NCBI RefSeq assembly: GCF_000282355.1
Contig: NZ_AKJL01000179.1
Location: 1-57,047 of the forward strand
Direction of reading: 5' to 3'
Source: Pseudomonas sp. GM49
Lineage (GTDB): Bacteria; Pseudomonadota; Gammaproteobacteria; Pseudomonadales; Pseudomonadaceae
Length of the DNA: 57,047 nucleotides
Shown here: piece after piece, positions 50,672 to 57,047 of the stretch
Layout of the letters: each line of letters starts with the position of its first letter
Position numbering within the stretch: the stretch's first letter is position 1
Program-made: the position numbers and the translations under genes
Notes under the pieces: model-generated
The model's input: the letters and a program-made list of their open reading frames with translations, nothing else
The model's database searches: none
What the model was told of the DNA's origin: nothing

Positions 50672-52300
50672 TTAGCTCAGCCTGAATTGTGTAATTGCAT
50701 GCTCGCGCAGTCGGCCCTTTTGAATTTTGCTTGATCCTGTCATGCCGATGCTCTCGAACTCTTCGACGATGCACAGATAGCGCGGCACCTTGAAGTTGGC
50801 GCAGCGTGCCTTGCAGAACGCGATCAACTCTTCGCTGCTGGCGCAGTTTCCCTGCTTGAGGGTGACATAGGCGGCGGGGACCTCTCCCAGTCGCGGATCT
50901 GGCACGCCGACCACTTGTGCCAGCTCTACAGCGGGGTGTTTCAGCAGTACCTGCTCGACTTCCAGCGGCGAGACATTCTCTCCACCGACCCGGAACATGT
51001 CCTTGAGTCGACCGATAAACTGCAGGCGGCCATCTTCGGAGAGTGTTCCGAGGTCCCCTGTTTGCAGCCAGCCTTCGCTCAGGGTGACTGCGGTTTGTTC
51101 AGGCAGCTTGTAGTAACCCTTCATCAGGCTCCAGCCGCGAGCACAGATTTCACCCGGTTGGCCGGGCGGCATTGGTTGACCGGTGGCAGGGTCGCGGACC
51201 TGGATTTCCAGCCCCGCGTGGGTGGTCATGGAGCCGTTGAGACGCAACTCCAGCGGCTCGCGGTAATCAGAGCAGACCAGGTTCGGTGAGGCTTCGGAGA
51301 GACCGTACGCATTGCATATGTCCTTCGCGCCCATCTTCTCGACGACCTCATGAAGGATCTGCGGACTGGCCGCCGCCCAACCGCCACGCAGAGACAGTCG
51401 ATAAGCGTTGAAACCAGGCTCGGCCAACATCATCAGAAACATGGTGTCATTGCCTGAGGTCAGTGTGCACTGCTCGCGCTCCATGATAGCCAGTGCCTGA
51501 GCCGGGTCGAAAGTCGCGGCAGTGACCAGGGTGGCGCCATGAACCAGTGCGACCAGCAACGACATGGTGCTACCTGCCACATGGTAGAACGGTCTTGGAC
51601 TGAAATAACGATCCTCTGATCGCACGCCCATGCGGACGGCCACGCACTTGGCTATTCCGAGCATCGACGCGTGGCTGAGCATCACCCCTTTAGGGAAGGC
51701 TGTGGTTCCCGAAGTGAACTGGATCAACAGCGTATCGTCGGGCTCCACTTGTGCGCGCGCTACTGCCAATTCGGTAGGCTGGAGATCGGCGCCGAGTTCA
51801 AGAAAGTCGGCGTTGCCAAGCGCTGCGGCAGGCACCCTTTGACCAAAGACCACCAGATGCCGCAACAGCGGCAGATTGCTCCCGGGTAGTGTGGTGTTTA
51901 TGGCTGGCTCGACCTCCCCGAGCATGGCGACAAAGTCGATCTTGTCGAGAAAAGTATCGACGCAGAACAGCGCCCGTACATCTTCGTGGGCCAAGCCATA
52001 ACTGAGTTCTTCGCTACGGAAACGGGTGTTGAAAGGTACGCAGACCAGACCGAGTGAAGCAGCCGCGTACCAAAGCACCGCCCATTGCACGGAGTTGCCC
52101 ATAAGCAGGCCAATGTGCTCGCCCCTTTGCAGGCCAAGGCCGAGCATGGCACGAGCGGTGCTATCCACCTGTTCGAGCAATTGGCGATAACTCAGGCGGC
52201 CGTCTTCGGCAATTAACGCGTCGTTGTCGGGGTGTTGCCGGGCAATGTCATTCAATACTGTCCACAGGGGACCGGGCAGCGGGGAAGTCGATACGGTCAT
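50672..52300 (-). CDS. Acyl-CoA synthetase (AMP-forming)
   Basis: A 542-residue ligase that activates a carboxylic acid to its CoA thioester through an acyl-AMP. The P-loop LIQFTSGTTAFPKGV, the adenylate site YGLSEASPN, GWLQTGDLG and the C-terminal catalytic region with KIQKGRLREH are all present. Sequence features are closer to the CaiC/FadD13 group than to acetyl-CoA synthetase. It is the last gene of a minus-strand catabolic operon and would supply the CoA ester for the crotonases and CoA-transferase upstream. Confidence 0.9.
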   Translation of the reverse strand: MTVSTSPLPGPLWTVLNDIARQHPDNDALIAEDGRLSYRQLLEQVDSTARAMLGLGLQRGEHIGLLMGNSVQWAVLWYAAASLGLVCVPFNTRFRSEELSYGLAHEDVRALFCVDTFLDKIDFVAMLGEVEPAINTTLPGSNLPLLRHLVVFGQRVPAAALGNADFLELGADLQPTELAVARAQVEPDDTLLIQFTSGTTAFPKGVMLSHASMLGIAKCVAVRMGVRSEDRYFSPRPFYHVAGSTMSLLVALVHGATLVTAATFDPAQALAIMEREQCTLTSGNDTMFLMMLAEPGFNAYRLSLRGGWAAASPQILHEVVEKMGAKDICNAYGLSEASPNLVCSDYREPLELRLNGSMTTHAGLEIQVRDPATGQPMPPGQPGEICARGWSLMKGYYKLPEQTAVTLSEGWLQTGDLGTLSEDGRLQFIGRLKDMFRVGGENVSPLEVEQVLLKHPAVELAQVVGVPDPRLGEVPAAYVTLKQGNCASSEELIAFCKARCANFKVPRYLCIVEEFESIGMTGSSKIQKGRLREHAITQFRLS

Positions 52301-52309
52301 GGGGGGTCC

Positions 52310-53062
52310 TCAGACGAAAGATGTCATGCCGGCACGCCAGGTGCCTTCAGTCAGGTTGTCCTCGATGGCGAGGATCTCGTGGGCCAGAGCACCAAAACGG
52401 CTGTCATCGGCGCCTTTGTCGATGGTGCGTTTGGCACTACGGATGGCATGAGTCGGCGCCGAGGCGATCTCTCGTGCCAGTCTCTCGACATAGCTATCGA
52501 ACTCAGCGTGAGGTAACACTTGATTGACCAAACCGATGGATTTGGCTTCCACGGCGCTGACTTCACGCCCCGTGAACATCAGTTCCTTGGCTATTCTCCT
52601 ACCAACAATGCGTGGCAGCCGCTGAGTAGCGCCGACCGTGCCCCAACGTGCCTCCGGGTAACGGAAGCTGGCCAGGTCACTGGCGACGATGAAGTCACAG
52701 GCGCTGGCAATTTCGCAGCCGGAACCCACTGCTGGGCCCTGGATTGCTGCAATCACCGGTATTGGCAGGTCTTCCAGTGCGGCATACAAGGCGAAGGCCT
52801 TGATGCGTCGAGCGCGTATCTGGTCTTCATCCATATCCTTGCGCTCCTTGAGATCGGCGCCAGCACAGAATACTGGCCCGTTGGCGCGCACCAGCAAAAC
52901 ATGGATATCGTCGCGTTTGCTGACTTCACGGACCGCCAGGTGGAGCTCAAGGCACAGTTGAGTATTCAAGGCGTTGCGTGCCTGCGGGCGGTTCAGGGTC
53001 AGGGTGGCGATGTTTTCTTCCACGGTGAGACTGACAACAGAGGACAGATCAGGCTGATTCAT
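52310..53062 (-). CDS. Enoyl-CoA hydratase/isomerase (crotonase family), copy 1
   Basis: A 250-residue crotonase. The oxyanion-hole segments are FCAGADLKER and the Gly of AIQGPAVGSGCEI. Both acidic catalytic positions appear: Glu in YPEARWG and Glu in AKELMFTG. It hydrates a 2-enoyl-CoA. It lies 2 nt after the CoA-transferase gene, so the two are tightly coupled. It is a paralogue of the crotonase at 54303. Confidence 0.9.
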   Translation of the reverse strand: MNQPDLSSVVSLTVEENIATLTLNRPQARNALNTQLCLELHLAVREVSKRDDIHVLLVRANGPVFCAGADLKERKDMDEDQIRARRIKAFALYAALEDLPIPVIAAIQGPAVGSGCEIASACDFIVASDLASFRYPEARWGTVGATQRLPRIVGRRIAKELMFTGREVSAVEAKSIGLVNQVLPHAEFDSYVERLAREIASAPTHAIRSAKRTIDKGADDSRFGALAHEILAIEDNLTEGTWRAGMTSFV

Positions 53063-53064
53063 GG

Positions 53065-54306
53065 TTATACCGCTCCTGAACGGTGCAAGGCGTAGATGTC
53101 TTGCGAGTTGTAGCCGAGGTCTTGCAGCACCCGGTCGGTGTGTTCACCCAAAAGGGGCGGGCGGTTTGCCGTGGGGTTGTCGTAACCGCTGAACTGAAAC
53201 GGCAACTGAATGGCTGGGAAACGTCCGCTCTCTGGATGTTCGAAGTCAGCAAACACGCCGCGAGCGCGCAAGTGCGGGTCGACCACCACCTCGTCCAGCG
53301 TTTTCAGCGGCCCGGCGGGTACACCCGCAGCGTCGCAGGCCGCGCAGAGCTGATCTCGGGTCAATAGGGCGATGGCGCTCGACAAGGCCGCCATCACTTC
53401 ATCGCGGTGCAATACGCGGCCACTGTTGTGTTGCAGACGCGGATCCGCTCCCAGCGATTCCAGGCCGAGGACGGAGCAGAGCGGATGCCAGTGCTGATCG
53501 GCGCCGGTGATGTGTACGTAACCGCCATCAGCACAAAGGAAGCTGGCTGAAGGCACGCGGCCAGGATGTTCGGTGCCCAGGCGCTCGGGTACTTCATCCA
53601 AAGCAAAGTAGCGGGCAGCGGCCAAGGCCAGCAGACTGATTTGTCCGTCGAGCATGGAGAAGTCGAGGTAGGCTCCCGTGCCTTCTTTTTGTCTACCCTG
53701 GAGCATGGAAACGATACCCAGGGCGATCCACAAACCAGAGCTCAGGTCCGAGACAGGGATACCTGGTTTCACCGGGCCACCATCTTTCTCTCCGGTGAGA
53801 CTCATGATGCCGCTCATGGCCTGGAATACAGTGTCGTAACCCTTGCGACTGGCATAGGGGCCGGTCTGACCAAACCCGGTGCAGGAGACGTAGAGTAAGC
53901 GCGGATTGATCTCCTTGAGCACCGGCCAGTCCAGGCCGTAACGTTTCAGGGTGCCGACCGGGAAATTTTCCAGTACAACGTCGGCATCGCGCGTCAGTTT
54001 CCGGACGATTTCCTGGCCCTCGACGGTGCGTAAGTTCACCGTGATCGATTCTTTGCTGCGATTGAAGGCATAGAAATAGGCACTGCGTTCGCGTCCCAAT
54101 GCTTCGGCCTGGGCATCCTCGTCCAGGAGGTCGACGTTCTTGTCAGCCTGGGGCACAAAAGGCTCATAACCACGGGTTTCGTCACCGTCGACAGGCTGCT
54201 CGACTTTGATCACGCGGGCGCCAAGCTCAGCGAGAATCATGCCGGCAAAGGGGCATGCCAGAACTCGAGCCAGCTCCACAACCGTCACACCTTCCAGGGG
54301 TTTCAT
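53065..54306 (-). CDS. Family III CoA-transferase (CaiB/BaiF)
   Basis: A 413-residue CoA-transferase. It opens with LEGVTVVELARVLACPFAGM, the standard start of this family, and has NLRTVEGQEIVRKLTRDADV with the catalytic Asp (VVLENFPVG region) and the GFGQTGPYASRKGYD loop. It moves CoA between carboxylic acids. Together with a ligase and crotonase this resembles the carnitine (caiB-caiC-caiD) arrangement, but the identity of the acid is not shown. It overlaps copy 2 of the crotonase by 4 nt. Confidence 0.9.
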   Translation of the reverse strand: MKPLEGVTVVELARVLACPFAGMILAELGARVIKVEQPVDGDETRGYEPFVPQADKNVDLLDEDAQAEALGRERSAYFYAFNRSKESITVNLRTVEGQEIVRKLTRDADVVLENFPVGTLKRYGLDWPVLKEINPRLLYVSCTGFGQTGPYASRKGYDTVFQAMSGIMSLTGEKDGGPVKPGIPVSDLSSGLWIALGIVSMLQGRQKEGTGAYLDFSMLDGQISLLALAAARYFALDEVPERLGTEHPGRVPSASFLCADGGYVHITGADQHWHPLCSVLGLESLGADPRLQHNSGRVLHRDEVMAALSSAIALLTRDQLCAACDAAGVPAGPLKTLDEVVVDPHLRARGVFADFEHPESGRFPAIQLPFQFSGYDNPTANRPPLLGEHTDRVLQDLGYNSQDIYALHRSGAV

Positions 54307-55049
54307 GCTGGCGACTCCGTTTGGCGAAAGGCACGCATTTGGGCATTCAATTGCTGACCAATCTTCAGGCCTTCGCTGAAGGGCAATTCAGTGACCCGGT
54401 GGAAAATTCCCTTGGTGGCCTGCATCGCCTGTAACGGATGGGCGGCGATCTGCTGCGCCAGCGTTTGGGCCTCGCCAAGCAGATCGGCGTCGGCCACGAC
54501 TCGGTTGATCATGCCCAACTGCCGAGCCTCATGAGCATCCAGGGTACGACCAGTAGCGACCAGATCGAAGGCTGCCTTGCGCCCGACATGCTCGACCAGC
54601 CCTGCCATGACTATCGCGGCGACGATCCCGTGCTTGACCTCTGGATAACCGAAGCGTGCGCTTTCGCCAGCCAGCGCGAGATCGCAGGAGAGTGCCAGCC
54701 CGCTACCGCCACCCATCGCGTAGCCGTTCACGGCGGCGATCACGGGTTTGCTCATCTGCTTGACCAGTCCTTGCAACTCTGTGGTCAGCGCGGCGCGACG
54801 TTCTACCAGCGATTGATTGTCTGGGGTCAGCACCTTGAACTCGCGGGTGTCGGCTCCCGCGCAGAAGCCGCGACCGGCACCGGTGACGATAACCACCCGA
54901 ACCGACGGGTCGGCATCGGCATCCTTCAGGGCCTGCACCAGCCCTTCAGTGAGTGCGAAGTTCAATGCATTGAGTTTGTCCGGGCGATTGAGTGTCAGCG
55001 TCTGTACGCCATCCCGGGTTTCGCGCAAAACGACCTGTTGTTCGGTCAT
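54303..55049 (-). CDS. Enoyl-CoA hydratase/isomerase (crotonase family), copy 2
   Basis: A 248-residue crotonase. FCAGADTREF and AVNGYAMGGGSGLALSCDLA are the oxyanion-hole and CoA-binding segments. The first catalytic Glu is kept (YPEVKHG), whereas the second acidic site is an Asp (AFDLVATG), as in some isomerase- or lyase-type members. So it likely performs a different step from copy 1. It ends in an ATGA overlap with the CoA-transferase. Confidence 0.88.
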   Translation of the reverse strand: MTEQQVVLRETRDGVQTLTLNRPDKLNALNFALTEGLVQALKDADADPSVRVVIVTGAGRGFCAGADTREFKVLTPDNQSLVERRAALTTELQGLVKQMSKPVIAAVNGYAMGGGSGLALSCDLALAGESARFGYPEVKHGIVAAIVMAGLVEHVGRKAAFDLVATGRTLDAHEARQLGMINRVVADADLLGEAQTLAQQIAAHPLQAMQATKGIFHRVTELPFSEGLKIGQQLNAQMRAFRQTESPA

Positions 55050-55063
55050 GTAAAGTGCTCCTG

Positions 55064-56029
55064 TCAGGGTTGCATGGCGCGCAGGCGGGCGAGGGCCTGT
55101 TCGAGTTCTTCGATGAGTGATTGCATGATTGCGGCGGCGGGCAGCAGTTGATGGATCAGACCGGCACTTTGCCCTGCCTCCACTTTGCCGTTGCTGACAT
55201 CGCCGTCGAATGAAGCTTGTTTCAAGCTGGCCGAAGCCAGCAGTGAGGCGTAGGCGTCGGGGGCAGCCTGTGGCATGCCGTCGCGCTCGGCCTGTTCAAC
55301 GCGTTCGGTAAAAGCGTTGCGCACGCTGCGCACCGGCAACGCTCCACGTCCGACCAGGACGGTGTCGCCAATGTCGGCGTCGAGTACTTTTTGCTTATAG
55401 GCAGGATGCAGGAACGCTTCCTCGGACAGCATGAAGCGTGTGCCTAATTGCACGGCGTCAGCTCCCAGGGCGAGCAGCGCAGCAATGCCATAGCCATCGG
55501 CGATTCCACCGCCTGCCACGAGCGGGCAGTCGACTTCCTGCAACACGCGTCGCACGTTGACCAGCGTGCTCACTTCATTGGCCGGCGGGTGACCGCCTGC
55601 TTCGCTGCCGACCACTACCAGTCCATCGACCCCCGCGGCGGCTGCCTTGCGTGCGTGCTCGACAAAGGCGACAACGTGGAGCCAAGTCGCACCGTAATCC
55701 TTGAAGCGTTTCAAGTGAGCCTTGGGCGAGCCCTGGCTGGCAATGATGACCGGTACTTGTTCGGCCACCAGCAAGTCCAGGACTTCATCGGCGCCCTTGC
55801 GGTACAGGGGAATGTTCACCGCATAGGGTTTGTCGGTCAGTTCGCGCACCTGGCGCAGCGTTGTGGCGAGATCGGCCAGGCGCATCGGTCCTGCGGCGAT
55901 CACTCCCAAACCACCGGCATTGGAGACGGCGGCGGGGAGCGCGGCGCAGCTGGATGCCCAGCTCATGCCTGCCTGGATGATCGGGTAGCGGATGCCCAGC
56001 AAGCGGGTCAGGCGGGTGTCGAGCGACAT
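55064..56029 (-). CDS. Nitronate monooxygenase (2-nitropropane dioxygenase family)
   Basis: A 321-residue FMN-dependent TIM-barrel enzyme. IIQAGMSWASS at the N-terminus, SNAGGLGVIAAGPM, VVGSEAGGHPP and the GADAVQLGTRFMLSEEA region are family motifs. These enzymes oxidise alkyl nitronates, including propionate-3-nitronate, to aldehydes plus nitrite. In catabolic operons they can also act as FabK-like enoyl reductases, so the role here is open. It is 14 nt upstream of the crotonase gene. Confidence 0.87.
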   Translation of the reverse strand: MSLDTRLTRLLGIRYPIIQAGMSWASSCAALPAAVSNAGGLGVIAAGPMRLADLATTLRQVRELTDKPYAVNIPLYRKGADEVLDLLVAEQVPVIIASQGSPKAHLKRFKDYGATWLHVVAFVEHARKAAAAGVDGLVVVGSEAGGHPPANEVSTLVNVRRVLQEVDCPLVAGGGIADGYGIAALLALGADAVQLGTRFMLSEEAFLHPAYKQKVLDADIGDTVLVGRGALPVRSVRNAFTERVEQAERDGMPQAAPDAYASLLASASLKQASFDGDVSNGKVEAGQSAGLIHQLLPAAAIMQSLIEELEQALARLRAMQP

Positions 56030-56032
56030 GCT

Positions 56033-56566
56033 TCAATCCTCATCGTCATTCTCCGGACTCAGGCTGTACGGATTGTTTTTCTTGAGTTCGCCGTAGTACT
56101 CGAGGCTGTTGGTATAGACGCGCTGCATCAGTTCGCGCAGTTGCTTGAGCTCGTTGGCCGATAACCCGCAAAGCATGCGTTCGTTCCGCTCCTGGGAGTC
56201 ATCGAGGATCCGATGGACCATCGCCCTGCCTTCTGCCGTGAGGCAGAGCAATGCGCTGCGCCCGTCCTCAGGGTTGGGCTGACGTTCGATCAACTCGCGC
56301 TTGGTCAGGTTGGTAACGATTCTGCTCATCTGGCTTTTCAGAACGCTGGCATGTTTGGCTACTTGAACCAGAGGCGCCTGATTGAGGTAATCGAGAATCG
56401 CCAGGGTTCGCCATTCAAGTACGGTAATGGCGAAATGCTGGGGAATGGTCATCGCAGCGATACGACTCGACAGGCCGGCCAGGCGTTGAAGCTGGACAGA
56501 GAACAGGTCGCGCATATCCATGGCGATTTCGGGTTCTCCAACGACTGCTTTTGTAGCTTTTTTCAT
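56033..56566 (-). CDS. MarR-family transcriptional regulator
   Basis: A 177-residue winged-helix repressor. The recognition region is VAKHASVLKSQMSRIVTNLT, and the wing ERQPNPEDGRSALLCLTAEG is the standard MarR wing. It is the first gene of the minus-strand run, 3 nt upstream of the monooxygenase. MarR proteins in such operons usually answer an aromatic acid or its CoA thioester, so it likely represses the operon until substrate is present. Confidence 0.9.
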   Translation of the reverse strand: MKKATKAVVGEPEIAMDMRDLFSVQLQRLAGLSSRIAAMTIPQHFAITVLEWRTLAILDYLNQAPLVQVAKHASVLKSQMSRIVTNLTKRELIERQPNPEDGRSALLCLTAEGRAMVHRILDDSQERNERMLCGLSANELKQLRELMQRVYTNSLEYYGELKKNNPYSLSPENDDED

Positions 56567-56632
56567 AAGGCACCGAAGGGCTATCTAGGGAAAGGAATTA
56601 GCCTCTCATTGTTCGTGAGTGCATACCTGAGC
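56567..56632. other. Short spacer with presumed operon promoter
   Basis: Sixty-six bases between the aminotransferase stop and the marR start on the minus strand. It probably holds the promoter and operator of the MarR operon. No strong dyad was seen. Confidence 0.35.
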
Positions 56633-57047
56633 TCAACCGTTGAAGCGCGATTGCTCGCGCAGTAGCGCCAAACTGGCATCCAGCCCTTTGGTAAAGGCCT
56701 CGAGAACCAGATCGACTTCCGCGTCGGTGATGATCAATGGTGGCGCGAACACCACACTGTCGTTCAGCGAACGGGCAGTCACGCCGTTGGCTTCGGTTTG
56801 CTGAGACACGCTCAGGCCGACTTTCCACTCTTTTGGGAAAGCGGCTTTAGTGGCTTTGTCGGCCACCACCTCGACACCCCACATCAGGCCGGCACCGCGT
56901 ACTTCGCCCACCAGCGGATGGTCGGACAATTTGCGCAAGCCGGCCCCCAGACGCGCGCCGACCTGCCGGGCGTGTGTCGGAAGTTGGCGTTCCTCGTAGA
57001 TGTTCAGGCATTCCAGCGCAACGGCAGCCGGGACCGGATGGCCGCCA
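56633..57047 (-). CDS. Class III aminotransferase, C-terminal part (cut by window edge)
   Basis: The last 137 codons of a PLP aminotransferase of the omega-amino-acid type. The frame at the edge reads GGHPVPAAVALECLNIYEER, then RGAGLMWGVEVV, and ends with VVFAPPLIITDAEVDLVLEA. A full gene would be about 430-460 residues, so most lies beyond the window. It may transaminate an amine or beta-amino acid whose carbon skeleton enters the adjacent CoA pathway. Confidence 0.85.
   Translation of the reverse strand, partial: GGHPVPAAVALECLNIYEERQLPTHARQVGARLGAGLRKLSDHPLVGEVRGAGLMWGVEVVADKATKAAFPKEWKVGLSVSQQTEANGVTARSLNDSVVFAPPLIITDAEVDLVLEAFTKGLDASLALLREQSRFNG

Noticed and set aside
1..57047. CRISPR array, tRNA or rRNA genes
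   Set aside because: No regularly spaced repeats and no cloverleaf or rRNA-like stretches were recognised on reading both strands.

Overview
The window looks like a chromosomal accessory stretch of a fluorescent-group Pseudomonas. It is GC-rich, and it holds a Pseudomonas-type REP pair (6774-6876), a DUF2790 protein, a YiaV/YiaW pair, and many regulator-plus-transporter or regulator-plus-catabolic modules. I see no tRNA, rRNA, CRISPR array or intact insertion sequence. The only transposase trace is the tail of an IS30-family gene (28943-29077).

Layout. (1) 83-12101: a GntR/FCD regulator, then a polyamine-type ABC importer (four genes), a GT1 glycosyltransferase, two small cupins, an AmgK-like sugar or amino-alcohol kinase, an aldehyde dehydrogenase, and one reading frame joining a GlmU-like nucleotidyltransferase to a second aldehyde dehydrogenase. 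Together these look like a self-contained 'import, activate a sugar, glycosylate, oxidise' pathway that I do not recognise, and it is my best candidate for an undescribed system. (2) 12164-12818: a mercury-type MerR with an internal 60-bp duplication, a mer-like operator and a 31-residue membrane peptide. (3) 13018-16852: a polyamine-binding protein, a nitrilase-family amidohydrolase, and a secreted DUF4432 (epimerase-like) protein behind a Cra/LacI-like operator. (4) 16973-20947: a YiaV/YiaW pair, a VIT-like membrane protein, a di-iron fatty-acid hydroxylase and Mug glycosylase. (5) 20940-27928: a TetR regulator, an EmrAB-type tripartite pump with its own outer-membrane factor, an aldo/keto reductase and a LysR regulator. 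(6) 27985-30627: a DUF2790 protein, a broken Lrp regulator, the IS30 remnant and a membrane diguanylate cyclase.

(7) 31408-37024 is a D-amino-acid module: a periplasmic broad-specificity racemase, a YiaC-like acetyltransferase, a YkvI-like permease, a RidA deaminase, a DadA/DAO-like flavoenzyme and a divergent XRE-cupin regulator. (8) 37028-43632 is an RND pump (outer-membrane factor, TetR, fusion protein, permease). (9) 43621-49106 holds a MerR/DUF2938/acetyltransferase unit, a SoxR/MFS divergon and an ABC exporter. (10) 49506-50585 is an AT-richer FAD oxidoreductase, probably acquired. (11) 50672-57047 is an acyl-CoA catabolic operon (ligase, two crotonases, CaiB-type CoA-transferase, nitronate monooxygenase, MarR) followed by a class III aminotransferase cut by the window edge.

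Three MerR-family regulators (at 12.6, 44.0 and 46.8 kb) each sit beside a promoter with the stretched 19-20 bp spacer typical of their targets. Two nearly identical TetR-type operators (38548 and 49264) link the RND pump to the region upstream of the ABC exporter. All functions are read from sequence motifs and remembered family features; no database search was possible.
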